A stretch of 64,000 nucleotides of DNA from Deltaproteobacteria bacterium (GTDB lineage Bacteria; Desulfobacterota; Desulfobacteria; Desulfobacterales; GCA-2748835). How positions within the stretch are numbered: position 1 is the first letter of the stretch; every line of letters starts with the position of its first letter. The notes beneath the pieces are model-generated. The model was not told where the DNA came from. It saw only the letters and a list, made by a program, of their open reading frames with translations, and did not search any database. The stretch spans positions 1 to 64,000 of the forward strand of contig PDTL01000019.1 of assembly GCA_002748835.1 (NCBI GenBank), read 5' to 3'. The position numbers were made by a program, and so were the translations under genes. Of this stretch, positions 10,301-18,458 are shown in pieces.

Positions 10301-10577
10301 CCAGGGTTAGCGCGATATCGCGTAACGAATTGATCTGCGGGTCTTTTTGAAATAACGATACTACCGCCGCGTTGTCATCGCTCCATAGAACCAGGTTATG
10401 GGTATATTCCAGTTTATTGATAAGTGTTTTGCCGCTAAAGCCTTCTGTTATCGCCAATTCAGCCTTAATGGTTGACCAATCGCCCTTGTGTTTGCTAAAA
10501 ATATCGGCAAAGGTTGTTTGCAGCTTATTGTCTGGTAAATCGAATGTAAATGCCTTGCTGGGGTTTTTGTTGGTCAT
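1344..10577 (-). CDS. Tc toxin subunit A (TcA, TcdA-like), pore-forming translocation component
   Basis: TcA pentamers bind target cells, insert a channel from a syringe-like shell, and pass the payload held in the TcB-TcC cocoon into the cytosol. The product has 3077 residues, longer than the roughly 2500 of Photorhabdus TcdA1. In order I see: an N-terminal helical region; the VRP1-type segment with YSPASYFVELLNYLR near 340-357; a cysteine-bearing insertion about 686-820; an Asp/Cys cluster about 885-906; a PA14-like beta module about 1360-1435; the neuraminidase-like region near 1720-1835 (YRVWEANRKVFLYPENWIE); long coiled-coil shaft helices near 2425-2490 and 2630-2720; and a C-terminal TcB-binding domain near 2725-3077. 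The ATG is preceded by GAGGATAAGCAA, a good ribosome-binding site. It lies 444 bases downstream of the TcBC gene on the same strand. The family call is secure; domain edges are estimates read from the sequence. Confidence 0.95.
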   Translation of the reverse strand: MTNKNPSKAFTFDLPDNKLQTTFADIFSKHKGDWSTIKAELAITEGFSGKTLINKLEYTHNLVLWSDDNAAVVSLFQKDPQINSLRDIALTLDKPAFVNKVKRDMPGKADLDKENAALKLRRKLFTIEPTAMLINLIRNPQLSFLNDAVGANIVTVLNNQPDFNIRTTSVYKLFNNDKAFKDITADDDKAAVKAQLKILQRLTAVSTDPDAVPVLYNAKIQSAMQISALPRKQFIAALKNGGLAETTLAQIHHNAQQTRVRNEQFIMSFREAAQPTHVAFIDKSLSAYTHSQTDINRPAEVNINTESTAEIGVAHTQELLDQYNLSWDLLFADADLCECGECNSVYSPASYFVELLNYLRNNNLDPNSQNNIAIKPDPKDISDTPLEKLFDRRPDLGCLELTCENTHTLIPYVDLVNEVMENYVAYKKLKPFNVDDETSGELLAEPQHTEYQAYCLLKNEVYPFTLPYHQPIDAARIYLDFLDTSRYEVIRNFRKNHAGPDVELTRLQDQALDRAVDAECLKLTREEYVILTRECFENIDLMRRLKDNPAMTQQEYWQIIGGKTVHEYYGYKNEATMLGNDGLTLIKPEFLRRTGIDYADLVELLKTQTLNPCLPKGRAKAIMESLHFSYRFLQNYAKVFGLEKMAEALVMGEELAELLPKLKEQIELLTNKKAPVCPASADDTMQICDKDILCWVKCYFEKVGKMIVIENGRGCVDGVINITDNITGHLGSIGDFRAPKNISLIIKNCNIYIYNPREELIGHIDKDTGKITFENNVIAEGIQPDSLKNLSFIGNRGEKGVFHLIDGEIYLIFTEQQDTCDLDTALLQHLDGTPLTVNEYDKIHRFIRLWRRLGWSIDEVDQAIVGLSNVETSLSDNNNQPAEILCDDNDDCSDSSCDDCEDCAEALCIDIFDITPELIHQLCAVNHLLDQTGLELIKLLSFWTTISCFGDHSLYRRLFLTHNVLGIDKIFKADARGNYLTADVKLTDHLPAVMASLNLSADDIQAIMQSASLDDKLTLANLSLLYRYRLLARVLGLRIPAFISILPLFGDIFKSAEATRTFLKRWAKMEDAGFTYQQLNFIIRDVDDDKRPFSPDDKTVLLLSKQIYDGLNAIDSEHADLAADPDITDPAAQLFNIQQKATAELVRTKASLLFDSPLVDQLLAYLQGTAVYTTNAPKDLDFTIPDGKTLKNKLSYDKTLGSVQITGILTGSEVNDYNNLSSELAWADALARIEKQQAKAFKELFAGIFEEEKTKTNSEKEALKAIILTGDISVAVDTIADGDPDPNTAPQKRVAFFAIFLPYLRQQLTHRFIIDNLSAYAGLAGKVVDLLVSDILKSGTPSVSIYDVFEKIKDSVQPAADSWNGYLIPAADSGVTIIVKNSDNAPVVYLDGAALTLTAQEDPTNEWWSGSLQLEAGKLYAFATNGVPLENIFWKTPTSTISAIPSSALIPDFAPQQAGPSLIALKKAAMLVSGFELSTDEIDFLNNNKGEFAGLDFNALSLKQWLRLEAYIRLRNTLPQGKINILDFWQWTYDATADVNRLSEKIADLTTWKKENIDKLIAANHFNLAGLSDYSNEKNLLKLQQALKIADKTGADIDLLFDWGYPTSNFNRCRNTAESIKNSIRARYKQTDWEEVIKPLHDKLRNHQRDALTAYLLQQRELIAWNITDADGLFEYFLIDVQMDACMETSRIKQAISSVQLFIQRCFLGLEEAHNQIKPDVLDRERWEWMQRYRVWEANRKVFLYPENWIESNLRDDKSPFFKELESELLQKDISKQNVSDALKSYLYKVDTVANMEVVGLYIEGEKETDGRWHEDSKLHVFSRTRNAPYSFYYRYLALDEMNWYPWEKMQVDIPSYDCENPLPQEESSNQGEPSPQTVPGNGCYLTPVVWNNRLLVFFPQIMKKTKPNPDSTSGSFEKLGSSNTGIEKSTPISYYEIKMAWSEYRNGKWTQKQLSNDAVISDHIDSTHDIQFFKFVPIVNHSDKVIINVDDHRDSDGGYKGAFEFDGNSLKIGTPVHTESMPIDYFNHSSQKMYSWQIEETSRVNTDIYFHADNNEEKVFGINGSDNDFYHPTIRNLFGHINAGNLAFFFQQNLNSSDIDFGRYMKKGTNSYHELKGPYSLYNWELFFHTPILLADALSKAQHYEEAMKWFHFVFNPMAEEDSSTNTPDKRFWQFSPFRKIDSKQILESIFHNLQPNTADDAITEWRNKPFMPHVVARSRPVAYMKWVVMKYIDNLIAWGDYLFRQDTIETVNQASQLYVLAGHILGPKPMSIPKRGNIKPQTYLGLLDKWDAFGNAMVELELAAPFSNQTAPPFELLPAPLAVKELVSGNIYGTASALYFCIPNNPNLLSYWDTVADRLYKIRHCLNIKGIFRKLSLFEPPIDPALLVKAAAQGLSIASVLNDLNTPMPNYRFYYLLQKALELCSELKSLGGAMLSAIEKQDNEHIALLRAKHENVMQNLVMEIKKKQLEEAQKNIASLQQNRKAPEARMKYYLKLSGLDESLVPDDTADFNEIPNDIVTVDGDSGLKLIRFEKEDMDKAGEAQRWQEGIGKAEALAAIFHAIPNNSADAKPWGVGAGVVWGGLNLGNVTQAGAKVAQIRSNDLSYQSTSAGKKGGFTRALQDRIFQANAAGYELKQIDKQILAQQIRIDIANQEITNQQKSIDNATEVEAFLKNKYSNEELYTWMRGKLKTLYHQVYSLAYDLAKKAEKTYCFERGLSNTNFIQPGYFDAGRDGLLAGEQLYVGLKQLEAAYQNERGYDYEITKPVSLYQLDPLAVIQLREVGQCEFELPEAFFDLDYPGHYKRRIKSLSLSIPCVVGPYTGVNATLRLLENKFRNTAIGGKAYVENSEEADDRFSSSLIPIDAVAVSSAQNDSGVFELNFKDERYLPFEGAGVISRWRLELPSVRQFDYQSISDVVMHLKYTASEGGDYLKREANKSVLKQINTISQSLNQTGLHVTFNMRHELSNEWTLLKNTGTAVITIDKAKLPYIAQLVSKTSIESVMFLANMVDSQPTCSITIDDTVIDLQKISNELKFCRGFSEDIQLDQSFNLSVDAEQLNKIQALFIVVKLVIKK

Positions 10578-10699
10578 TTGCTTATCCTCATTGAGTTATA
10601 ATATAATCTCCTGGAACTTTTATTATATATCAATTTGAGTAAAATTTCATGCAGTTATTGGAGATATGCTTGCAATTTTGCTTGCCTAATCTCGGTTGG

Positions 10700-10940
10700 T
10701 CAATCTTGCCGGTAGATACCGTTAAATATATAGCGATGAAAGCTGGACGATAACCAGCCAAGGCCTTTTTTATCCCGTTTTTCATCATAGATAAAAATCG
10801 TTGCCTAAGCTGGCCTTTGCTAAATAACGGGGCTTGATTAACTGCCAGCGTTTGGCATTATCCGCATTGTACGCTGGCAATATCCGGATATAGCAGGGCG
10901 GATTTGGCGCAAAAGGATAATCCGCCTTATCAAAACCACC
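10700..10940 (-). pseudogene. Frameshifted coding remnant between the two Tc genes
   Basis: On the minus strand an open reading of about 48 codons (GGFDKADYPFAPNPPCYIR and onward, to LGNDFYL) runs into a stop. A single-base shift then continues as YDEKRDKKGLGWLSS to a terminal RQD before the stop at 10700-10702. The two halves join smoothly and have protein-like composition (Trp, Tyr, Pro, charged runs), which random AT-rich intergenic DNA rarely gives. There is no start codon or ribosome-binding site. I do not recognise the family. It could be the tail of a lost gene, for example an alternative payload end or a third toxin-locus gene. The rest of 10578-11021 shows only AT-rich DNA, including the probable tcA promoter region. 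Confidence 0.4.
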
Positions 10941-11021
10941 TTAAAACCAGAGCAGCATTTCGCATTATTGCACCGTTTATGGTGGACTGGTTACTGGTGA
11001 ATCTGTCTTACGGGTTAAATT

Positions 11022-14000
11022 TCATTGTTGTACTACTGAACTCCAGCCATGCACCAATGCCCATTTAGACATCAATTCTTCTTCTGATATTGACGGATCC
11101 TGCATAGAAGCATAATCATAATAATTCGAATAGTTGGCAGGGTCTGTAAAATCGGTCATAAGCGGTTCATCAACTTGCGAGCATTCGTTCGGCTGAGGCA
11201 TGGGTTCACATAGTTGAGGGTTAACTGCTTCATCCAGAGATTCTATTGGGGTGTCGGGCATTTCCATAACCGACTCAGGCTCTGGAAGCGGCTCATCGGG
11301 AGTTAATAACCAATAATACGTATCCTGAAATTCTCCAGCTATACTTCCTTCAATACCATATCCACCAGAGAATGAAAGTGATACGCCCATCCATTGGTTC
11401 TCTTCAGCAAAGGGAAGGGTGTTACTCAATTCGTTATTGCCACTCCAAAAAAAAGCGCCCCCAAACCCATACTTCGGTCCAATACCAGCGTCACCACCAA
11501 TACCTATACTTTCAAATTCCCCTGTCCAAGACTTATCGTTAATCTGGCTTTCATCACCCGTATACCATGCAGCAAAAGGAGATATATTTATAGCCAAACT
11601 ACCTCCCTTTTGCTCGCCAATGCTTACTGCTCCACCTGCATAATAATAAACATCTAAAGAGCCGCCCCGTGATAAAACGAAACTAAAACCTAAAGGTATA
11701 ACTCTACCACCGATCACATTGGAGAGTCCTCCACTGAGATCTATGTCAACCCCAACAGCATCAGGACCTAGCGTAGTTTCAAGAATAGGTAAATGATTAG
11801 ATCTTGCCAAATATAAAGATTCTAATTTCGCATACTGTTTGCCTTCTAAATCCACAAATAGTACTGGATTGTTGTTGACAAAACGATAAAGATTTATTCC
11901 GTCTTCGATCCCTAACGGATCACAACTCCCCCACCGCCCTAACCACGGCAGATAGTACCGTGCCGAGTGATATTCCAGCCCGCTTTCCTTATCCCGCTCC
12001 ATACCGGTATAGCGATAGCGTTTTGCCGCCGCCTTAATCGATGCATTTTTGGCCTGAAAGGCGGTGGTGCCAAAGGGATGATATTCCTCATAACTGATAA
12101 CTTCGGCATTTTCATCCAGTTCCAATGCCGCCGAGCCTAAATGATTATGCAGTTGATAGCGTACGGTCTGCCGGGGACTGGTTCGTCCCACCGAGATACC
12201 CATAACAATACGCGGTTTGGTTTCGGTCTCAATCATGACAAAGCGGTGCTGCCCGTCCATCAGACTCAGGCTGCTGCGCTCCAGCCCGGCATCATTGCCG
12301 CTATGTTTTTTATAGATTTCATACCCGCCTATATAGATACGTTCGTCTTTTTTGGTGGGTGCAGCGCCTGGATCGGCGGTATTTTCAGTGATCTTACGAA
12401 TACGCTGTCCCTGACCGTCATACTGATAATAGGTGGTCTGCGGTATGCCGCCATCGGTACGGCGCTGGCGGATGGTTTTAACCAGCTCTTCTTTAAAGTT
12501 CCAGCCCATCTCTTGCAGATGCGGCATTTTGGTCATAAAGCCATGTTGGGCATGATGTGGATAGCGATAGGTATTGGCACCTGACTGAGTGCTGTCCAGC
12601 CGGTTATTGCCGGCCTGATAGGTATAGTTACGCACCCAGGCGTTACCCGCTGCCCGGTGGCGCATTTGCAGGATATTGCCGACCCCGTCATATTGATAGG
12701 TCTGTGTATAGGTGCGCATCGCCATCGGGTCGCCGGGATGATACTGGCGCAGAAATGGCGCATCGTTCCAGTTATCCTGTGAATCAAAGGCCAGAGGAGT
12801 CGCGTTTTCCCTTCCCGAGGCAGAAACCAAACGATAGAGCGCATCATAGGTATATTGCGACACGCCGGTAATCTTCTGGTTATCGAAAAACACCACCGGG
12901 ATGTTTTTATCTTCAATATGGGTGATATTACCAAGGGGATCAAAGGTATACTGCCAGTCCTGCAGGGGATCGCTGTTGTTTCGCTGGGTCTGCAGGCGGA
13001 TCAGGCGAAAGGTCTCCTTATCATAGGTAAATTCGACAGTAACATCGTTGCCATAAACAATCCTGTTCCGCTGGCCTTTTTCGTTATAATCAATATTTTT
13101 GATATAATTTGTTGTCTTGTTCGGGCTTTGATGCTGGACAATCTCGGCATTCAGCAGTCCCGCCTTATTATATTGCGGTGTTATAATAGAACCGTCCGGC
13201 GCTGTTTGCCGGGTGATTCTGCCCAACGCATCGGTTTCGCTGGCAGAGGTAAAGATTTCGCTTTCCAGATCCGCTGTCAGATTGGCATCCTGCCAGTTGG
13301 CCACTCCTTTATAATCCTTAAACAGCCTGCGGCTGGCCGATAGGGCTTGTCCCTTGAAATCATACTCCGGCATCTCAATCATACCGCCGGTATCGTAGTG
13401 GCGGACAACCTGGCCACGCAGGTTTTTAAGGTGGGGATCGGGTTCATCCTCACCGTAGAAAATACGCTCGAAAATATGGTCAAGCGCGGTTTCGCCATCG
13501 CCGCCAATCACCACACTATGGGTGGGGCGGTGCAGGATATCATAGAAATACTGGAATTCATGATTCCGCTCGTCCCAGGTACGCAGCGGATTGCCCACCA
13601 CATTGATCAGCAGCCAGCGCTGCCCGGCATCCATACTGTGCTGATAGACCGCGTTGCCAAGCATATCGTATTTATAGCGCATCACTCTATTGCCGCGCGC
13701 ATCGGTAACCGAACGCAGATTGCTTTCGATATCGAGTTCGGCACGGGTAAAATAGTATTCATCGGCACCGTTACTGATACTGCGGTTATGCTCGACCGAG
13801 AGGATGGGCCGGCCCAGGGTATCGAAATGCTGAATACTGGGGGTATCGGCATGTTTGGCCGCCTGTTCGGCAGCGGCTTTCTCCCTGTCCGGGTCCTTGC
13901 CTGCCGCCAGCAGCCGGGCATCAATCAGATGATTACTGCGCTCGGCATACCATCTTGACTCCAGTACGGTATCATTTGTATCAAAGACAGCCTGTTGCCA

Positions 14001-17000
14001 GGAATCGAACTCGGTACGGGAAAAGGTGCCATCCGGCAGCTCGGTTTTGATCAGCCGTCCCGGCGCATCATAATACATCAGCGGCGTAACACCGGACTCG
14101 ACCAGTTCCCTGCGATCCTCAAAATGGTGGGTAACGCTGAAATAGGGCTCATACTGCTTGACGGGTTTGCCTTTGTTATTAAGCACTGTACGACCATTGC
14201 CGAGCCAGCGCAGTTGTTTGGGATCCTGGGCGGCGGTGTCGATCTCGGTGACACTGTAACTGCCATCGGCATGAAGTGTTACCTGCTTTGCCCGGCCGGG
14301 TTCGGCCTGGGCTTTCTGCATGACCACCTGCCCGAGGCCGTTTGAGTATTCAAAGCTGAGCTGCACCGGTGATGCGGTATTTTTTATAAAATGCTCTTCA
14401 CGCAATATCGAGGCGACCACACAGGGGTTGCCGGAATTTTTATAACTGTCGAGGTCATAGACAAAACGGGCGGTTGCATGCTGCAGCAGCTCTTTGCCCT
14501 GTGTCACCAGAACATCCGAGGCAGATGCCTGGAAAAAATCATCAATCAGGGCGCGTTCGCTATCGTCGGTGAATTCATCAAGTCCGATCAGGTCGTCTGC
14601 TTCATCGCCTTTACCGAAAACCGCCATGGCCTTGACCAGGCCCAGTTCGTCGACCAGGACCTCGGTGAAATTGCCATTGGCATCCTGTATACGGCGCGGC
14701 CCCAGGGTACGGAAGTTAAACTGCTCGACCTTGTGGGTGTTGGCCAGCGCATCTTCGATCTCTTCAATAAACAGGTGATACTCACCGTAATAACGCACTA
14801 TCGACCTGGCACCGTAGGGATCGATATACGAGACCGGCAGGTAGAAACGCTGTTGCGCATGCACGGCGTTTTCCGCCGCTTCAATATATTGTGTGGTACC
14901 GGAGCGTATCCACCAGTTGCCGTCTCCTCCCAGCTGGGTGAATTTGCCCTCCAGCATCAGCGAGACATCGGCCTTGTCGGCATAGATATCGGCAAGCAGG
15001 TCTGGTGTGTAGGCCAGCTGATAGCTTTCATAGGGCAGGGCCAGTGATTCCAGCTTGTGCAGCGGCAGCGGCGACGTGAGGTTGTTGCTGCGATAGAGCG
15101 TTACAACGTGCTCAATCAGGCGTTTTTGCGGCGCAGCGGTTGCCGGGCTGCTGTCAAGCTGGTGATATTCAATCTCCTGAGATTTTTCGAGAATATCGTC
15201 GAAGTCTTCCACCGTGAACAGCGGCCCGGATTTGGCTACGCCCCTGAGCTCATAACTGGCGGTTTCAGATAACAGCCGTAGCCGGCAGGCATCTGCACTG
15301 GCGATATCGTTGGTGTAGCCGTTACGACTATAGGTGATAAGCACCTGATCCTGTGCCTGCTGAACATCCGGCGGTAAGCGGGTGTCAGTCTTGATCCGCG
15401 GATAGACGACGGAAGCTGATTCCAGTATATTGCCATATTCATCAAGCTTGACATTCAGGGTATGGGCAATACGCGGATCGTCTGTATGTCGCTCATAGGT
15501 ATAGGTGATCGCCTCGCTCTCCTTAACGACAAAGACGGCAAAGGGATTCTGCCCTTTAGGCTGCAGAAGTTCAATGACGCAATTCCTGGAAGCGACTGAA
15601 TAGGGCGTCAGCGCACGCTGTTGCTGCTCCGGGGTCGGGTTGCTGGCGGGGGCATCATTGGCAAAACTTTCACTGCGCAAGTTCATACCCTTGCAGGCGC
15701 GCAGGGCCTGACGCCACTCATCAAGGTCCAGATCCGCAAGCGCAGCTGCATCTATTCCGGGAGCCGCAATCAGCCGCGCTTCGGGCAGGCTTTTTTCCAG
15801 ATTAACGACAGTAAAGCCCTGGCGCTGCATTTCAGCATACCAGTAGTCGCCGGCAAACTGGTCGAGGATATTCTCTCTGGTAAAAAAAGCGCCGGTATGA
15901 AACCATGACCTGCTGACCATTGGCGCTTGATGCAGTGGTTGCTCGACGATATTGTCGGCATCGCTTTTTACCCAGTGGTCGAATATTTCACTGTCGGTCT
16001 GCTCGACCATGCCAAAGCCGCGGAACTCCCGTTCGGCATGGTCATAATAGCCATGGTGATATGTATAGGAACTGACAAAGCGATAACCACTGATCAGATC
16101 GCGCGTTTCTGTTCTGGAGAGACAATGAACGGGAAAATGCAGTTTGGTGATCCAGGGCTTGCCCGCTTTTTTGTCATCCAGGTAAAAGGTTGTCGATGGC
16201 GTATACTCCAGTGTGGTCTCCTGCCCCAGATTATTTTTATAACCGATCAATATATGTGGTTTTTTGCTCGACATCAGATCGATATAACGCAGAGGAGAAC
16301 TGCTGTCTTTTGCCAGGTCACTGGACCAGACGATACAGGCAACGCCATTGCCAAGCAGATCGGTAACGGTGATTCTGGCATGGGTGTGGATATCGGGAAA
16401 ACTGGAAATGGTAAACGGTGTATCGGCAAAGGCGTTGCCACTGAGATTCAGCCAGCAGCTGAAGGTGTTGTTGCCCAGATAAATGATATCGGTTGTGCCG
16501 GAGCCATCGATATCTGCAAGCCGCAGATAATCCGGATTGAATATATCGGGCGCATCGAACCATGGTGCGTTATCAAAATTGATCTTTGCGCCAAATCTGC
16601 CGTAACCAAGATTCGGCCAGTAACACACCTCACCATTACGGATACGAACGATATCGGTGAGGCCATCTCCCGACATATCAGCAAGGAAAATAGACTGTCC
16701 GGCATCGGCAAAGACGATATGCGGACCGGCTTCCTCATCCGGAGGGTTGATGGTTTTTTGGGCCGCTCCGTAACCTTCTCTGCCTTTTGCTTCATGCCAG
16801 GTGAGGATATGGTCTTCAGTAATAAGCACATCGGCCCTGCCGTCGCCATTGAGATCCAGCAAACGGGAATTGGGGTCCTCAAGGTCGATATTGGCTGTTT
16901 GCCTGAATGGTTGAAATGGCTGCCACTGCTCTTCGTCGCTGAGTTCAAAATAGCCTTTGGGTTCATAGCTCAGGTTGACGAGCTGTTTGCCGCCATCTGC

Positions 17001-18458
17001 GTCCAGGTCGAGCAATTGCAACCCCTGCCCAAGCCCGGCAAACGAGGGTTTGGGCGAAACCAGCATGGCCGGGGAAAATCTGCCACCACCCTGATTAGAC
17101 TTATAGTACCAGCCACCTGCCTGTTCGGTGAGAATGCCGGACAAACCCTCGTTATACAGATCGGTAAACTGGTAATCTCTTTCATCCACTCCGGCAGGGG
17201 CATGCGCCAGGTTCTCCGGCGATATCGATTTAACATCGCTATTCCATGCATGCGCCTGATAGGTAAATTCTACTTTGGGCAGACTTTTCTGACTGTAACT
17301 GCCATCTGGTTTTTTTATATAACCGGTGGAGGTGGCGGACTGGAGCAGCGCAAAGCCCTGGCTGTTGTCAAAAGTGAAGTCCAAAGATCTGACCAGTGCC
17401 GCTCCTCCCGGCAGTTCGTTGAAATAATGGAAGAGCAGAACCCGGTTGCAAAGCCGGGTGGTGCGAACTTCGAAACCGGGTTTATAGCTTGAAAAGGCAT
17501 CGCTGCGGAATTGCCAGTCACCTGTTTTATCGAATGGCGATGTTTTTTCATATTCGCCATAGTCGAATACCGTCTGAAACATATAATCGCTGACCGGCGG
17601 GAATGCGCTGTTAAACCCTGCATATGGGGTTTTGTTGCCATAGAGAACCCTTTCCAGATAGCAGTTGGTATAGGTCAGGTTTCCCTTTTTTCGCCGGTTG
17701 CTGTTGTGCTTGCATCCGGCATCAAAACCCTTGTCATCCTCTTTTTTATACAGATAATGGTTGCAATTTCCTTTGTCATCAAAGGAAAACTCCAGCAGCC
17801 ATTCGTAAATCCTGCCGGGGTCGGCAGGATCGGCGATGACCGCATCATCACTCCAGCCAAACAGCAGCGTGTTATTGTCTCTGGTGATTACCCTCCACAT
17901 AAGGCGATGGGTGATTCTATCCTGCCAGCGTTCAATACGGGCAAACAGGCCTTCGATACGGGGACGGTAATATCGGATCAGAAAACGGTCATCCTGGGAT
18001 GTCTCTTCGCGGATAACATACGTACCGTCTGTATCCTTTATAAAACTTCCGTCAGCACGCTTTGCAAATTCGACCACCAGATCTTCGGCCTCGGAAAACA
18101 GGAAGATATCCGTATCATCGGAATCTAAATACCGGGGCAATTTTTTGTCGGTTTTCCGTTTAATCGAAGCCAGTGAAAGATTCCAGCCCAGTCCAAAAAT
18201 ACCGTTGCCTGCGCCGGAGTTATAGGTCAAGTTGAGGGCCGGAGAATTTGCGCGCGCATTGGAAAACGGCAACGGGATTGAAAAGCTTGCGGTTCCATTC
18301 GTTGGATTGACAGAAAATTTTTCGTCAATTCCTTTGATCGCTCCTCCGCCTTTGGGCAGTTCGATGGTGGGGATTGAAACAGTATTGGATTTGCTCTTCC
18401 CCCGGTCATTTCTGAGGAATTCGTGAGCGGTATCCTTTTCTTCTTTGTTCGTTTTCAT
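11022..18458 (-). CDS. Tc toxin TcB-TcC fusion (SpvB/RHS cocoon) with unrecognised C-terminal payload
   Basis: TcB and TcC together form the hollow beta-cocoon that encloses the autoproteolytically released effector; here both are one 2478-residue chain, whereas Photorhabdus uses two genes. Residues about 27-95 match the SpvB N-terminus (ELPKGGGAIKGIDEKFSVNP; YNSGAGNGIFGLGWNLS). FG-GAP-like beta-propeller motifs follow (LLDLNGDGRADVL near 529, LADMSGDGLTDIV near 589, LADIDGSGTTDII near 646). RHS/YD repeats fill much of the second half. The RHS core ends with DPLGIEDGINLYRFVNNNP and VDLEGK near 2178-2207, the conserved self-cleavage region. The remaining 271 residues (11025-11837) are the hypervariable effector: a Gly/aromatic-rich beta-like half, an acidic Pro-rich linker, then a short helical tail ending WALVHGWSSVVQQ. 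I recognise no toxin family there. The ribosome-binding site is weak. Confidence 0.95.
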   Translation of the reverse strand: MKTNKEEKDTAHEFLRNDRGKSKSNTVSIPTIELPKGGGAIKGIDEKFSVNPTNGTASFSIPLPFSNARANSPALNLTYNSGAGNGIFGLGWNLSLASIKRKTDKKLPRYLDSDDTDIFLFSEAEDLVVEFAKRADGSFIKDTDGTYVIREETSQDDRFLIRYYRPRIEGLFARIERWQDRITHRLMWRVITRDNNTLLFGWSDDAVIADPADPGRIYEWLLEFSFDDKGNCNHYLYKKEDDKGFDAGCKHNSNRRKKGNLTYTNCYLERVLYGNKTPYAGFNSAFPPVSDYMFQTVFDYGEYEKTSPFDKTGDWQFRSDAFSSYKPGFEVRTTRLCNRVLLFHYFNELPGGAALVRSLDFTFDNSQGFALLQSATSTGYIKKPDGSYSQKSLPKVEFTYQAHAWNSDVKSISPENLAHAPAGVDERDYQFTDLYNEGLSGILTEQAGGWYYKSNQGGGRFSPAMLVSPKPSFAGLGQGLQLLDLDADGGKQLVNLSYEPKGYFELSDEEQWQPFQPFRQTANIDLEDPNSRLLDLNGDGRADVLITEDHILTWHEAKGREGYGAAQKTINPPDEEAGPHIVFADAGQSIFLADMSGDGLTDIVRIRNGEVCYWPNLGYGRFGAKINFDNAPWFDAPDIFNPDYLRLADIDGSGTTDIIYLGNNTFSCWLNLSGNAFADTPFTISSFPDIHTHARITVTDLLGNGVACIVWSSDLAKDSSSPLRYIDLMSSKKPHILIGYKNNLGQETTLEYTPSTTFYLDDKKAGKPWITKLHFPVHCLSRTETRDLISGYRFVSSYTYHHGYYDHAEREFRGFGMVEQTDSEIFDHWVKSDADNIVEQPLHQAPMVSRSWFHTGAFFTRENILDQFAGDYWYAEMQRQGFTVVNLEKSLPEARLIAAPGIDAAALADLDLDEWRQALRACKGMNLRSESFANDAPASNPTPEQQQRALTPYSVASRNCVIELLQPKGQNPFAVFVVKESEAITYTYERHTDDPRIAHTLNVKLDEYGNILESASVVYPRIKTDTRLPPDVQQAQDQVLITYSRNGYTNDIASADACRLRLLSETASYELRGVAKSGPLFTVEDFDDILEKSQEIEYHQLDSSPATAAPQKRLIEHVVTLYRSNNLTSPLPLHKLESLALPYESYQLAYTPDLLADIYADKADVSLMLEGKFTQLGGDGNWWIRSGTTQYIEAAENAVHAQQRFYLPVSYIDPYGARSIVRYYGEYHLFIEEIEDALANTHKVEQFNFRTLGPRRIQDANGNFTEVLVDELGLVKAMAVFGKGDEADDLIGLDEFTDDSERALIDDFFQASASDVLVTQGKELLQHATARFVYDLDSYKNSGNPCVVASILREEHFIKNTASPVQLSFEYSNGLGQVVMQKAQAEPGRAKQVTLHADGSYSVTEIDTAAQDPKQLRWLGNGRTVLNNKGKPVKQYEPYFSVTHHFEDRRELVESGVTPLMYYDAPGRLIKTELPDGTFSRTEFDSWQQAVFDTNDTVLESRWYAERSNHLIDARLLAAGKDPDREKAAAEQAAKHADTPSIQHFDTLGRPILSVEHNRSISNGADEYYFTRAELDIESNLRSVTDARGNRVMRYKYDMLGNAVYQHSMDAGQRWLLINVVGNPLRTWDERNHEFQYFYDILHRPTHSVVIGGDGETALDHIFERIFYGEDEPDPHLKNLRGQVVRHYDTGGMIEMPEYDFKGQALSASRRLFKDYKGVANWQDANLTADLESEIFTSASETDALGRITRQTAPDGSIITPQYNKAGLLNAEIVQHQSPNKTTNYIKNIDYNEKGQRNRIVYGNDVTVEFTYDKETFRLIRLQTQRNNSDPLQDWQYTFDPLGNITHIEDKNIPVVFFDNQKITGVSQYTYDALYRLVSASGRENATPLAFDSQDNWNDAPFLRQYHPGDPMAMRTYTQTYQYDGVGNILQMRHRAAGNAWVRNYTYQAGNNRLDSTQSGANTYRYPHHAQHGFMTKMPHLQEMGWNFKEELVKTIRQRRTDGGIPQTTYYQYDGQGQRIRKITENTADPGAAPTKKDERIYIGGYEIYKKHSGNDAGLERSSLSLMDGQHRFVMIETETKPRIVMGISVGRTSPRQTVRYQLHNHLGSAALELDENAEVISYEEYHPFGTTAFQAKNASIKAAAKRYRYTGMERDKESGLEYHSARYYLPWLGRWGSCDPLGIEDGINLYRFVNNNPVLFVDLEGKQYAKLESLYLARSNHLPILETTLGPDAVGVDIDLSGGLSNVIGGRVIPLGFSFVLSRGGSLDVYYYAGGAVSIGEQKGGSLAINISPFAAWYTGDESQINDKSWTGEFESIGIGGDAGIGPKYGFGGAFFWSGNNELSNTLPFAEENQWMGVSLSFSGGYGIEGSIAGEFQDTYYWLLTPDEPLPEPESVMEMPDTPIESLDEAVNPQLCEPMPQPNECSQVDEPLMTDFTDPANYSNYYDYASMQDPSISEEELMSKWALVHGWSSVVQQ

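Noticed and set aside
15927..17492. 521-codon open frame antisense to the TcB-TcC gene
   Set aside because: Long, but it mirrors the FG-GAP repeat region of a clear family member; translated residues show no domain.
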